Assembly: GCA_949300025.1 (NCBI GenBank)
Contig: CASGCS010000008.1
Span: 1-64,000 of the forward strand
Origin: an uncultured bacterium
GTDB taxonomy: Bacteria; Bacteroidota; Bacteroidia; Bacteroidales; UBA932
Direction of reading: 5' to 3'
DNA length: 64,000 bases
This document shows positions 1-7,748 of this stretch, in pieces. The first letter of the stretch is position 1. Every line of letters starts with the position of its first letter. A program made the position numbers and the translations under genes. Below the pieces are notes generated by a model. The model ran no database searches and was not told the origin of the DNA. It saw nothing but the letters and a program-made list of their open reading frames with translations.

Positions 1-416
1 AAGGCATCGGTAACACTCTCCGCCGGTGAGACCATAGAACTGATTGCGACCATCACTCCAGAGAACGCCACCGACAAGACTGTCACGTGGACTTCTTCTA
101 ACACAAGCGTCGCAACCGTTGCAAACGGTATGGTGACCGCTGTTGCCTCAGGTTCTGCAACAATTACGGCTCAGGCCGGAAATGCAAAGGCTGAATGCTC
201 AATAACGGTTAATCCTACAGAAGTGACATCTATCTCACTCAACAAGGCATCAGTAACACTCTCCGCCGGTGAGACCATAGAACTGATTGCGACCATCACT
301 CCGGAGAACGCCACCGACAAGACTGTCACGTGGACTTCTTCTAACACAAGCGTCGCAACCGTTGCAAACGGCATGGTGACCGCTATTGCCTCAGGTTCTG
401 CAACAATTACGGCTCA
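1..416 (+). repeat. tandem 243-bp BIG2-encoding repeat
   Basis: Bases 1-173 recur at 244-416 with a period of 243 bp (81 codons) and only about four substitutions, for example at the CGGTAA/CAGTAA and GGTATG/GGCATG positions. The array probably continues upstream of the window. Such near-identical in-frame units can expand or contract by recombination. Confidence 0.85.
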
Positions 417-510
417 AACCAATAACGGGTGCAGTGATACATGTCATATCGTTATCGTAAGCAAACCAGATGCTGGTGGATCAGAAGGTACAGGAGAAGA
501 AGAATGGTAA
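1..510 (+). CDS. BIG2-repeat surface protein, C-terminal part (5' end outside window)
   Basis: The frame is open from the first base and ends at TAA 508-510, so only the C-terminal 169 residues are visible. They contain two bacterial Ig-like (BIG2) units with the family pattern (VTSISLNKASVTLSAGET ... TWTSSNTSVATV ... ASGSATITAQ), spaced exactly 81 codons apart, then a short acidic Gly/Glu tail. BIG2 domains form extracellular beta-sandwich stalks in adhesins and cell-surface proteins, so the product is probably secreted or surface-exposed; the anchoring domain lies outside the window. The two units are almost identical at DNA level (about four differences over 170 bases), which points to recent duplication or homogenisation. 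The stop overlaps a possible upstream start of the next gene (ATGGTAA at 504-510), so the two are probably co-transcribed. Confidence 0.85.
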   Translation, partial: KASVTLSAGETIELIATITPENATDKTVTWTSSNTSVATVANGMVTAVASGSATITAQAGNAKAECSITVNPTEVTSISLNKASVTLSAGETIELIATITPENATDKTVTWTSSNTSVATVANGMVTAIASGSATITAQTNNGCSDTCHIVIVSKPDAGGSEGTGEEEW

Positions 511-533
511 ATATATTTAAAGTATTAAAAATT

Positions 534-3365
534 ATGAATACATGTATTAAAAGTTTAATCATTGCATGTGCGACTATTATGTGTTTCGCATGTACCGGAT
601 TCGAGGAAGAGCTTGACAACATTGGAGCCAATGGTGTTGATGTCACCATTACTGCAATGAGAGAGAGTTTTAATCCAAATACAAAGACTATTCGTGAATC
701 TGATGGTTCTGTAGAATGGTGTCCAAAGGATGAAATTAGCGTTTTCTATGGTGATGGGACAAATGGAGGCAGTAAATTTACCTCTCAAAATACAGAGCAG
801 GTTGCTATTGCAGAATTCAAAGGACGACTTGAAGGCATATCTGCAGGTGGCGAAAATTTTACACAAGGCAAATACCTATACGGTGTCTACCCGTACTCAA
901 TAAATACGGAATTTAATAATGGCACTGTGACCATGAGTCTTCCATCGTATCAAACCGCAACAGAAGGAACTTTTTCCAATGGGCTTTTTCCTACAATTGC
1001 ACGCGCACAGAGTTTTAATCTTGCATTTTATAATATTTGTGGAGGCATAAAATTTACAGTATCACGCAAAGATATAACTTCCGTCACTATCAAGGGCAAT
1101 AACGGCGAGAGACTGGGAGGAACAGCAAAAATTGTTTTTGACGAGTATGAAAAGCCTGCAGTTCTGGACGAAGAGGTTGAGAGCAAAAATGAAATAACGG
1201 TATACGCTCCTGCTGGAGGCACATTTGAGGCAGGAAAAGAGTATTATATTGTAACTTATCCTGCAACACTCAAATCAGGATTTACAATAACATTCCGCAC
1301 ATCTGATATGAAAGAAGGATTTTATGTGGATAACAATAAACGAGAAATCAAGCGTTCTGTTTTTAGCGTACTAAATCAGATTGACAACAATGTCAATTCC
1401 TGGACAGACATCACATCAAACGGTGGAGGCGAAAATAGCGGCATCTATCTGGGGATCATGGGATTCAATCAGCAATTGTATTCATATCCGATTAGCGAAC
1501 TTACTGAGAGCAGCAAAATAGGATTCGACTCATTTATTAATGATTTGAATACAAAGAATGGCACCTTATTGTATTATTCCGTTGACAAAACCATTACTAC
1601 AATGCAATCTGTTCCATTGCCTGCCGACCTTTCGACTGTAGCAATTGTGACATTCACTGACGGTTTGGATCAAGGTTCAATAATGATGAATGAGTCTTAT
1701 AGCAGCAATGCTGAATATCTGAATGCCCTTAATCACAGAATAATGAATGAGCCCGTAAATGGTCAGTCTATTACAGCCTATTCAATCGGCTTGCGAGGGC
1801 AGGATGTGGCAGACATCTCCATGTTTCAAGATAACCTTAAAAAACTTGCTTCGAAAGATGAATATGCAACAGAGGTTACAAGCATGGCTGAAGTTAACGA
1901 GAAGTTCAAGGAAATCGCGGAAAAACTATCTACTAGCAACTATGTACAAACAATCACTCTTAAGATGCCTGGCTTGCCAAATGGGACTTTAGTTCGCTTC
2001 ACATTTGACAATATAAAATCTGCTGAAAAATCAGAATTGTATATAGAGGGAACGTTCAATCTCTCCACACGTTCACTTGAAAATGTAAAATATGAAGGCT
2101 TGGAATCAACCTCAGGAACAGAAATTAAGGGAATTATCGACGGCATATTCGTAAGCTTTACTTTTGAAGGAGTCCATACAGAAAACAATAAACTAATCGA
2201 CAATCAATTTATTGATGAATGGACTTATATTACATCCAACAATGTATGGCAGATTAACTCTGAATTTGACAAAACTGAAAATTCAGACATAGTAACGGAA
2301 CGCAGTTCAGCTGCAATAATGCTTGTGCTTGACTGCTCAAGCTCACTTGGCAGTGACTTTCCTAAAGCCCAAACCAATGCAAAGGACTTTATCAATACAC
2401 TGTATGGTGCGGTCGGTGGAAATAGCGGTTCAGAGGAAAATCCTGATAATTCCATATATTCAACTACACCTAAAGACCTTACTTTGGCAATATGGAAAGA
2501 TGGAACACGTTATTATCTTTCTAAAGAAGAATATGACAAAGCGAATCTCTCTGATGCGGTTATTGAAGGCGTAACTGTTGTAAGTGGCGAAGAAAGTTTT
2601 ATTATTTCACTGGAAGATGTGCAAACCGATCGAATATCATCAGTAGAAACAGCAATGGACTTGTATGGAGATATTTTACCAACTGCTGATCAAGGGATAA
2701 TTATAAGCGCAAAATGGTATGATATAAATAACGCCATACAGTCATTTGGCGGGACTGCCCTTAGTGCTATCTACGACTACTATACCACTTCAACTACCCA
2801 GTCTTCTCTTTATTCTAGCTTCACTTCATGTATTTCTGGATCAGGAGGTGTCTTGTCCAACGGATCAGCTCCTTTTGTAAGAGGAGTCCAAGTTACTAAT
2901 AGCACTTCGGCTATACATTGGACAAATGTTAATGATTTGAAGTTATCGGTACTGATTAATGGTGCTCGGGAATTTTTAGATGAGCAGGAATACGATGCAA
3001 GAAAAGAGGAAATCAGTGTCATTGAAGGCGTCGCAGTTATTGCTGGGAACGAAGCGTTTGCGGTTCAATTAACAAATGCTCAAACCGATAACATATCATC
3101 GGTAGAAACAGCAATGGACTTGTATGGAAATATTTTACCAACTGCTAATCAAGGAAAGATTATAAGCGCAAAATGGTCTGATATAAATAACGCCATACAG
3201 TCATTTGGCGGGACTGCCCTTAATATTAACAACAATTACTATACTACTTCAACCACCCAGTCTTCTTCTTATTCTAACTATACTTCATGCATTTCTGGAT
3301 TAGGAGGTGTCTTGTCCGACGAATCAGCTCCTCCTTATATAAGAGGTGTTACTAATATTGAATAG
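534..3365 (+). CDS. fimbrillin-like / von Willebrand factor A lipoprotein with two DUF1566-like C-terminal units
   Basis: A 943-residue predicted exported protein. The start at 534 gives a hydrophobic signal ending in Cys (MNTCIKSLIIACATIMCFAC), probably a lipoprotein; ATG 504 is an in-frame alternative overlapping the upstream stop. Residues about 30-300 look like a Bacteroidales fimbrillin (Mfa-like) fold. Residues about 305-500 resemble a vWA domain without a clear MIDAS, and a second vWA-like start with a proper DxSxS MIDAS (LVLDCSSSLG, D600/S602/S604) follows. The last 300 residues are two related units 153 codons apart, ending in the Tyr/Ser/Thr-rich YYTTSTTQSS then RGV pattern seen in DUF1566/FISUMP-like domains. 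This suggests a surface adhesin or a tip/minor pilin. The composition is AT-rich compared with genes after 5 kb. The family assignment is from motifs; the exact role is unknown. Confidence 0.75.
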   Translation: MNTCIKSLIIACATIMCFACTGFEEELDNIGANGVDVTITAMRESFNPNTKTIRESDGSVEWCPKDEISVFYGDGTNGGSKFTSQNTEQVAIAEFKGRLEGISAGGENFTQGKYLYGVYPYSINTEFNNGTVTMSLPSYQTATEGTFSNGLFPTIARAQSFNLAFYNICGGIKFTVSRKDITSVTIKGNNGERLGGTAKIVFDEYEKPAVLDEEVESKNEITVYAPAGGTFEAGKEYYIVTYPATLKSGFTITFRTSDMKEGFYVDNNKREIKRSVFSVLNQIDNNVNSWTDITSNGGGENSGIYLGIMGFNQQLYSYPISELTESSKIGFDSFINDLNTKNGTLLYYSVDKTITTMQSVPLPADLSTVAIVTFTDGLDQGSIMMNESYSSNAEYLNALNHRIMNEPVNGQSITAYSIGLRGQDVADISMFQDNLKKLASKDEYATEVTSMAEVNEKFKEIAEKLSTSNYVQTITLKMPGLPNGTLVRFTFDNIKSAEKSELYIEGTFNLSTRSLENVKYEGLESTSGTEIKGIIDGIFVSFTFEGVHTENNKLIDNQFIDEWTYITSNNVWQINSEFDKTENSDIVTERSSAAIMLVLDCSSSLGSDFPKAQTNAKDFINTLYGAVGGNSGSEENPDNSIYSTTPKDLTLAIWKDGTRYYLSKEEYDKANLSDAVIEGVTVVSGEESFIISLEDVQTDRISSVETAMDLYGDILPTADQGIIISAKWYDINNAIQSFGGTALSAIYDYYTTSTTQSSLYSSFTSCISGSGGVLSNGSAPFVRGVQVTNSTSAIHWTNVNDLKLSVLINGAREFLDEQEYDARKEEISVIEGVAVIAGNEAFAVQLTNAQTDNISSVETAMDLYGNILPTANQGKIISAKWSDINNAIQSFGGTALNINNNYYTTSTTQSSSYSNYTSCISGLGGVLSDESAPPYIRGVTNIE
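2620..3234 (+). repeat. intragenic direct repeat in the vWA/DUF1566-like gene
   Basis: The stretch at about 2620-2775 recurs at about 3079-3234 with an offset of 459 bp (153 codons). It shares long identical runs such as GTAGAAACAGCAATGG (2643 and 3102) and CAGTCATTTGGCGGGACTG. It encodes the core of the two C-terminal DUF1566-like units, which indicates recent in-frame duplication or gene conversion. Confidence 0.8.
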
Positions 3366-3382
3366 CATAAAAATTATAAACT

Positions 3383-3427
3383 AAAGTGTGTCAAGTAAAG
3401 GAATTACCAACTTTACAGACACACTTT
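3383..3427 (+). terminator. Rho-independent terminator after the vWA lipoprotein gene
   Basis: A perfect 10-bp stem AAAGTGTGTC (3383-3392) / GACACACTTT (3418-3427) encloses a second 6-bp stem GTAAAG/CTTTAC (3395-3400/3411-3416), followed by an AT-rich ATTTATTTAT tail. It lies 18 bp after the stop codon. The A/T flanks could also let it work for the opposite strand. Confidence 0.8.
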
Positions 3428-3558
3428 ATTTATGAGCAATTCATATAATCCTGAACAGTTGGAAGTCAAAATTTCACTTTCAGGCAAAGACGGAGATTGG
3501 CACCGCTACTGGAGAATATGATGGACAGCACCATAAAACGACATGTATTCCTGCATTC

Positions 3559-4314
3559 CTAATTTCCACTCGAAACTTCTCCATGTGCTGTAATATTTCC
3601 AACTGCAGTAACATTTCCAACATGTAAATCTGTTAATTTCACCGGTGTTTCAATGTCAGTCATATCCTCATATGTTAAGCCATAACAGGTAGAAATAAAA
3701 GCCTTTACTACAATCCGTCCTAATGATGTTATTTTAAAGCCAGAAATAAATATGTGATTGTCAAGGAATGACCGGCACTCTATATATAATTGCGGAGCAA
3801 TTTGCTGTATTTTTACAAAATCCATATCATCGTACATATAAGGGAAGAGAGAACATAGCACCCCTATATTTTCCATGTGTCTTATTTCTTCTATGTCTAC
3901 ATTACCCACTTCTTTAAGCATATTAATGATAACACTTGAATTAGCTTTCACTGTTTCTCTCTGCAGGATTCTTGACAACAATGTAATGAAGACAATAATT
4001 GATAAAACTTTCAAATCTCTAACTGTTAAATCTTTTACTATTTCAATGGCCCGAAGATATATATCAACCTCATCTTCTTTACTTTGAAATTTTTCTAAAA
4101 GTAATTGATTTAATAAACTATGCCTTTCTATAGATTCTTTAGAAGAGACAAATAATTGATAAACAACATTATAAAAAGCCTCTATATTATCTAACCTGGA
4201 AAATATACCGTTAAGATTTAAACTTTTTGTTTCAGTTTTTTGTGACAAACTGTTCAAATAACCATCAGCAAATTTTTTAAAATTTTCTCTAATTTTTTCC
4301 TGATTCGACAACAT
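3559..4314 (-). CDS. LPO_1073/Vpar_1526-like protein, main part (probably frameshifted)
   Basis: A 251-residue, mostly helical protein with no signal peptide, starting at MLSNQEKIRENFKKFADG and ending in a Val/Gly/Thr-rich tail with DLHVGNVTAVGNITAHG. Length and layout recall the poorly characterised LPO_1073/Vpar_1526 family, whose members begin with a short Asn/Gly-rich segment. That segment is present just upstream in another frame (4330-4484), and one extra base in the A7 run at 4328-4334 would join the two into one protein of about 308 residues. The visible start at 4314 is therefore probably internal to the ancestral gene. The region is AT-rich, next to an IS remnant, and alone on its strand. 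The family call is from memory of the pattern and is tentative; the function is unknown. Confidence 0.55.
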   Translation of the reverse strand: MLSNQEKIRENFKKFADGYLNSLSQKTETKSLNLNGIFSRLDNIEAFYNVVYQLFVSSKESIERHSLLNQLLLEKFQSKEDEVDIYLRAIEIVKDLTVRDLKVLSIIVFITLLSRILQRETVKANSSVIINMLKEVGNVDIEEIRHMENIGVLCSLFPYMYDDMDFVKIQQIAPQLYIECRSFLDNHIFISGFKITSLGRIVVKAFISTCYGLTYEDMTDIETPVKLTDLHVGNVTAVGNITAHGEVSSGN

Positions 4315-4325
4315 ATCAGGAAAAG

Positions 4326-4484
4326 AGAAAAAAATGCATTATTGCTTAAATTAATTAAATCTCTTCCTGCCTGAGGGCTATTATTTGCATCTCCTTTAAT
4401 GGAATTGTGTGAAGACCTGTTCGTGGCTTTAATATTTAGTCCACCAAAAATTTTGGATATTATCTCTGTTATCAGTTTACACAT
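4326..4484 (-). pseudogene. N-terminal fragment of the LPO_1073-like gene, out of frame with its remainder
   Basis: Starting at ATG 4484 the strand encodes MCKLITEIISKIFGGLNIKA and then SSHNSIKGDANNSPQAGRDL, a polar Asn/Gly segment of the kind found at the N terminus of LPO_1073-type proteins. It then runs into a homopolymer of seven A on the plus strand (4328-4334). Reading on in this frame gives an unrelated basic tail; adding one base continues smoothly through PDMLSNQEKI into the 3559-4314 frame. This could be a disrupted gene, a slippage-controlled gene or a sequencing error. Confidence 0.55.
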
Positions 4485-4588
4485 AACTTAAAATAATCTA
4501 GTATTCTATTCGGTAGTGTTTCAACCGGTGCCCTAGAGTAGGTCATCAAACTTTCATGTTTTGCAAATATATCAATTTATCCGTTACC

Positions 4589-4755
4589 TCATCGACAGGC
4601 ATGCCTGCCAATGAGTGTTTTTATACGTCCGGAAACAGACTCCTCGTTAGGCATCGCACCGCGCATTCTCGTGACCCTTCGGAAGTCCTTTTGCAGCCGC
4701 TCTATCCAGTTCGTGGTGTATATCATGGACTAGATGCGTTGTTCACCGACCTCAA
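4589..4755 (-). pseudogene. IS256-family (Mutator) transposase remnant, C-terminal piece
   Basis: The reverse strand encodes MIYTTNWIERLQKDFRRV and then RMRGAMPNEESV, ending at a stop at 4589-4591. The YTTN.IE..... and RGAMPNEES pattern is characteristic of the C-terminal end of IS256/Mutator transposases. An in-frame stop lies just upstream (LEVGEQRI, stop, SMIYTTN) and the last residues (KTLIGRHACR) deviate from the family, so this is a decayed fragment. No full-length transposase or inverted termini are visible around it. Confidence 0.75.
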
Positions 4756-4883
4756 GCCAAAAGTAAGGGATACAGTGGAGTTACGAGGGAAAACAGGATG
4801 AAACTTGTTGACGAATACATATCACGTCATTGTTGACATAAGTATCATGAATTTTGTTGACTATACACCTTGCATTTTAAAAA

Positions 4884-5284
4884 CGGCTTCTTCGTATATT
4901 CGTCGCTGACGCGCCACATATACTGTGCAGTAGCGCCTGTCAATTTGCCAACATGATTTTCACTCTGCGTATATTCGGATGCGCTCCGCTTGCCGAATAT
5001 ACCGTGCAACTCCGCTAACTTGAGTTGTGATACGGCTTCTTCGTATATTTGGCCTGACGGCCACATATACTGTTCACGCCTCGGCAGAGCAAACGGAACC
5101 GCCTTGTCACATTCTGTTTGGAGATATATGCGTGCCTTACGGCACTCATACAGACACTCAAAACCTCAATAATGCAAACTAGTTTCCATTATTTCCGGTT
5201 TTTCGCATCTGCCACTTCGTTTTTATATCTCCAAACAGTGTAAATGCAAATAAATTTGCTCTGCTCTCGGCTTCTTCGTATATT
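4884..5284 (+). repeat. three copies of a 17-bp motif with associated palindromes
   Basis: CGGCTTCTTCGTATATT occurs at 4884-4900, 5033-5049 and 5268-5284. The ends of the first two copies start palindromes: 4894-4923 (GTATAT...ATATAC) and 5043-5070 (arms GTATATTTGGCC and GGCCACATATAC, one mismatch, loop TGAC). A third palindrome at 4969-5002 has perfect 10-bp arms GTATATTCGG/CCGAATATAC. A weaker relative lies at 5124-5151. The 4485-5254 stretch holds no convincing gene besides the IS remnant. Confidence 0.8.
5084..5264. repeat. imperfect inverted repeat, MITE-like
   Basis: Arms of 41-45 bp begin with a 10-bp match (GCAGAGCAAA 5084-5093 against TTTGCTCTGC 5255-5264) and end with a perfect 15-bp match (CTGTTTGGAGATATA 5114-5128 against TATATCTCCAAACAG 5224-5238). 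They flank 95 bp without a gene. The size fits a small non-autonomous element or an invertible segment. The right arm contains the -33 box of the racemase promoter. Confidence 0.55.
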
Positions 5285-5286
5285 TG
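5255..5286 (+). promoter_or_regulatory. Bacteroidetes-type promoter of the racemase/symporter pair
   Basis: TTTG at 5255-5258, a 20-base spacer and TATATTTG at 5279-5286 match the Bacteroides -33/-7 consensus. Transcription would start near 5292, about 20 bases before ATG 5314. This rules out the in-frame TTG at 5284 as the start codon. Confidence 0.75.
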
Positions 5287-5313
5287 ACTTCTTCAAACCT
5301 ATTTTTAATTTTT

Positions 5314-6009
5314 ATGCATACAGATAAGACACTTGGCGTGCTTGGAGGCATGGGACCCGCTGCAACCGCCGATTTTTTAAGAGTTCTTGCTGAGATAACT
5401 CCAGCAGAGACAGACCAGGAACATCCTAGAATGATTGTCTATTCACATACCGTTACGCCCGACAGGACAACCTTTATCCTTGGCAAAGGCCCAGACCCTA
5501 CGGAATATATCAAAGACGGGCTGAAAACCCTCATAGGCTGGGGAGCAGACCTGCTCTGCGTAACCTGCAACACTGCACACTATTTCATAGACCAGTTCCG
5601 CAGCGAAATTTCGAAACCCACCGTACATATAATAGACGAGACCATTGGGGAGGCCGCATCGCGCTCTCCGCAGGGAGCATGGCTTACAGCCACATTGGGA
5701 ACAATGAGAACAGGCCTCTATCAGAGACATGCCCAAAACAGCGGATATGCATTCAGGATTCCTTCGGAGCCGATGCAGGTAGATATACACGACGTAACAG
5801 ACATGGTAAAGGCCGGCAAGCACAAGGAAGCCGGAGAGAAGTTCAAAAAAATCGTGGAGCAGCTTTGGGAAATCGAGCGTCTGCCCATTGTAGGTGCCTG
5901 CACAGAAATTCCCATTGCATACGCCAACACGGGTCTCGAGCCAAAAATGGGCATATCGTGCCTTGAAGCTCTCGCCAAAGGCTGCGTAAGAGAACTTTAT
6001 TACAAATAA
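5314..6009 (+). CDS. aspartate/glutamate racemase family protein
   Basis: A 231-residue cytosolic PLP-independent amino acid racemase. The N-terminal GVLGGMGPAAT motif, the first catalytic cysteine in CVTCNTAH (Cys85) and the second in GACTEIP are the signatures of the Asp/Glu racemase (YgeA/RacX) fold, which uses the two cysteines as acid-base pair to invert the alpha carbon. Length is typical. The start at 5314 sits just after a strong promoter; the upstream TTG at 5284 overlaps the -7 box and is excluded. The gene is followed 14 bp later by a dicarboxylate symporter, so uptake of an acidic amino acid or dicarboxylate and racemisation may be linked. Substrate (aspartate, glutamate or other) cannot be fixed from sequence alone. 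Confidence 0.88.
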   Translation: MHTDKTLGVLGGMGPAATADFLRVLAEITPAETDQEHPRMIVYSHTVTPDRTTFILGKGPDPTEYIKDGLKTLIGWGADLLCVTCNTAHYFIDQFRSEISKPTVHIIDETIGEAASRSPQGAWLTATLGTMRTGLYQRHAQNSGYAFRIPSEPMQVDIHDVTDMVKAGKHKEAGEKFKKIVEQLWEIERLPIVGACTEIPIAYANTGLEPKMGISCLEALAKGCVRELYYK

Positions 6010-6023
6010 AATCGGCACGTCAC

Positions 6024-7259
6024 ATGAAAAAGATAAAAATCTCACTGCCGATACAGATTCTCATAGCGCTAGCATTGGGAGTGATATTCGGAATATTTTT
6101 CCATGAATATGTAAAATATATAAGCTGGGCCGGCGACATTTTCATAAGGCTGCTTAAAATGATTGTCGTACCCATCGTGGTATCGTCAATGATAGTGGGT
6201 GTGGCAAGCATAGGAAAGACCGGAGGGCTGGGCAGGATAGCCACAAAGACACTTACCTTCTATGTTGTCACCACCCTGGTCGCCACATTCGTTGGGCTTG
6301 CGCTCGTAAACACGATAGAGCCGGGCGTAGGCTCCTCTCTTGTAAACCAGGCCAGCAGCGCAGAACATCTGGCAGGCGCCGAAAGGGTTCCGCTCGGCCA
6401 GCAGTTGATAAACATTGTCCCGGAAAACATCTTCCAGGACCTTGTAGAGAACGACATGCTCGCCATCATCTTCTTCTCCATACTTTTCGGCTACTTTGTA
6501 ACCCTGGTGGGAGAAAAGTCATCTGCAACCATAATCAACTTCTTCGAGGCTGTCTTCGAAGTTATAATGAAAATAGTCCTCACCATTATAAAGGTTGCCC
6601 CGATAGGAGTCTTCGCAATCGTTGCAAAGATGATTTCCATGCAGGCGGGAGATATGGCAAAACTGGCGGACATAGCCCAAAGCCTTGGCCTTTTCGTACT
6701 GATTATATGGATAGGATGTGCAATACACTTCTTTATAATAATGCCGTCGATAGTCTACTTCCTGGGACATGAAAACCCATGGAGGCACATGAAAAAGATG
6801 TCTACCGCAATTCTTACCGCCTTTTCAACCTGCTCATCCGGAGCGGCGCTGCCCTTCTCAATGAAGGACTCGCAGGAAAAATGCGGAATATCCAACAAGA
6901 TTGCAAGCTTTACGCTTCCTCTGGGTGCCACCATAAACATGAACGGTACGGCTCTTTATGAAGGAGTTGCCGTAATATTCATAGCGCAGGTCTACGGTAT
7001 AGACCTCTCATTTTTGGAGCAGCTCATAATTGTAGTGACAGTCCTCTTTTCCGCAATAGGGGCTGCAAGCATCCCCATGGCGGGACTCGTAATGCTTTCG
7101 GTTGCACTTTCGGTTGCCGGGCTGCCCATGGAGGGTATTGGACTTGTACTTGCGGTAGAGCAGCTCTGCGATATGCCGAGAACCGCAACCAACTCATACG
7201 GAGATATGTGCGCGGCTGTGGTAATAGCCAAGTCGGAAGGAGAAAAACTTACTATTTAG
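6024..7259 (+). CDS. dicarboxylate/amino acid:cation symporter (DAACS family)
   Basis: A 411-residue inner-membrane protein with about eight hydrophobic segments and two re-entrant hairpins. It carries the DAACS hallmarks: a Ser-rich hairpin (FSTCSSGAALPFSM), the NMNGTALYEG segment corresponding to the conserved NMDGT ion-binding motif, and the substrate-binding DMPRTATNSYGD near the C terminus. Family members (GltP, GltT, DctA) import glutamate, aspartate or C4-dicarboxylates with sodium or protons. The Asp of NMDGT is Asn here, which may alter ion coupling. It follows the racemase by 14 bp and probably shares its promoter. Confidence 0.92.
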   Translation: MKKIKISLPIQILIALALGVIFGIFFHEYVKYISWAGDIFIRLLKMIVVPIVVSSMIVGVASIGKTGGLGRIATKTLTFYVVTTLVATFVGLALVNTIEPGVGSSLVNQASSAEHLAGAERVPLGQQLINIVPENIFQDLVENDMLAIIFFSILFGYFVTLVGEKSSATIINFFEAVFEVIMKIVLTIIKVAPIGVFAIVAKMISMQAGDMAKLADIAQSLGLFVLIIWIGCAIHFFIIMPSIVYFLGHENPWRHMKKMSTAILTAFSTCSSGAALPFSMKDSQEKCGISNKIASFTLPLGATINMNGTALYEGVAVIFIAQVYGIDLSFLEQLIIVVTVLFSAIGAASIPMAGLVMLSVALSVAGLPMEGIGLVLAVEQLCDMPRTATNSYGDMCAAVVIAKSEGEKLTI

Positions 7260-7269
7260 TTTAGAATTA

Positions 7270-7301
7270 TTTGCAGATTATAATTTTTATAATTAATTTT
7301 G
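7270..7301 (+). promoter_or_regulatory. promoter of the PerR-like regulator and rubrerythrin
   Basis: TTTG at 7270-7273, 20 bases, then TAATTTTG at 7294-7301 is a consensus Bacteroides promoter. The predicted start is near 7307, leaving a leader of only about 13 bases before ATG 7320. The TTG at 7299 lies inside the -7 box and cannot be the start codon. Confidence 0.75.
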
Positions 7302-7319
7302 CGCCATAAAAGTTTTGTT

Positions 7320-7727
7320 ATGCGCAATATAAAGGAAAAAATTCAGGGCTGCGGACTGAAGGCCACCCCCCAGAGACTCGCAATTTACAATTCGATGTGC
7401 AAGCTGGGGCATGCATCGGCCGACATGGTTGTGGAAATGTTAAAGGAGATTTTTCCCTCTATAACTGTCGCCACGGTATATAATGTATTGGAATCGTTTG
7501 TAGAGGCAGGGCTGCTCACACGCCGTCTCAGCATGAACCACAAGATGTATTTCGACGTAAACGTTTACGAACATGCCCACCTGTATGACACGGATTCAAA
7601 CATCTATACCGACTACGACGACCAGGAGCTGAACAGAATCGTATGGGCTCACGTAAAGGAGCACATGCCGCGGAATTTCAGGTTGAAAAACATAGACATA
7701 CAACTGATAGGAACAACACAACAATAA
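7320..7727 (+). CDS. Fur/PerR-family metal-dependent repressor
   Basis: A 135-residue winged-helix protein. The N-terminal half has the Fur DNA-binding pattern (GLKATPQRLAIYNSM, HASAD, ITVATVYNVLESFVEAGLL). The C-terminal half has the dimerisation and metal-binding strand (MYFDVNVYEHAHLYDTDS). The structural zinc cysteines of classical Fur are absent (HAHLYDTD instead of a CxxC-containing segment), as in several Bacteroidetes PerR homologues. The rubrerythrin gene follows 21 bp downstream without its own clear promoter, so this is most likely a peroxide sensor controlling itself and rubrerythrin. PerR rather than Fur is inferred from context. The start is set by the promoter geometry. Confidence 0.88.
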   Translation: MRNIKEKIQGCGLKATPQRLAIYNSMCKLGHASADMVVEMLKEIFPSITVATVYNVLESFVEAGLLTRRLSMNHKMYFDVNVYEHAHLYDTDSNIYTDYDDQELNRIVWAHVKEHMPRNFRLKNIDIQLIGTTQQ

Positions 7728-7748
7728 CAACCAACAAACATTTTTATC

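Noticed and set aside
1-3365. CRISPR array
   Set aside because: The repeats here are long, in-frame protein repeats; nowhere in the window is there a short repeat with regular unique spacers, nor any cas gene.
3432-3521. A 29-codon frame after the first terminator
   Set aside because: Very short, no conserved feature, and located between a terminator and an opposite-strand gene.
4556-4801. A plus-strand frame of 81 codons
   Set aside because: The opposite strand encodes recognisable IS256 transposase residues, so this frame is an antisense shadow.
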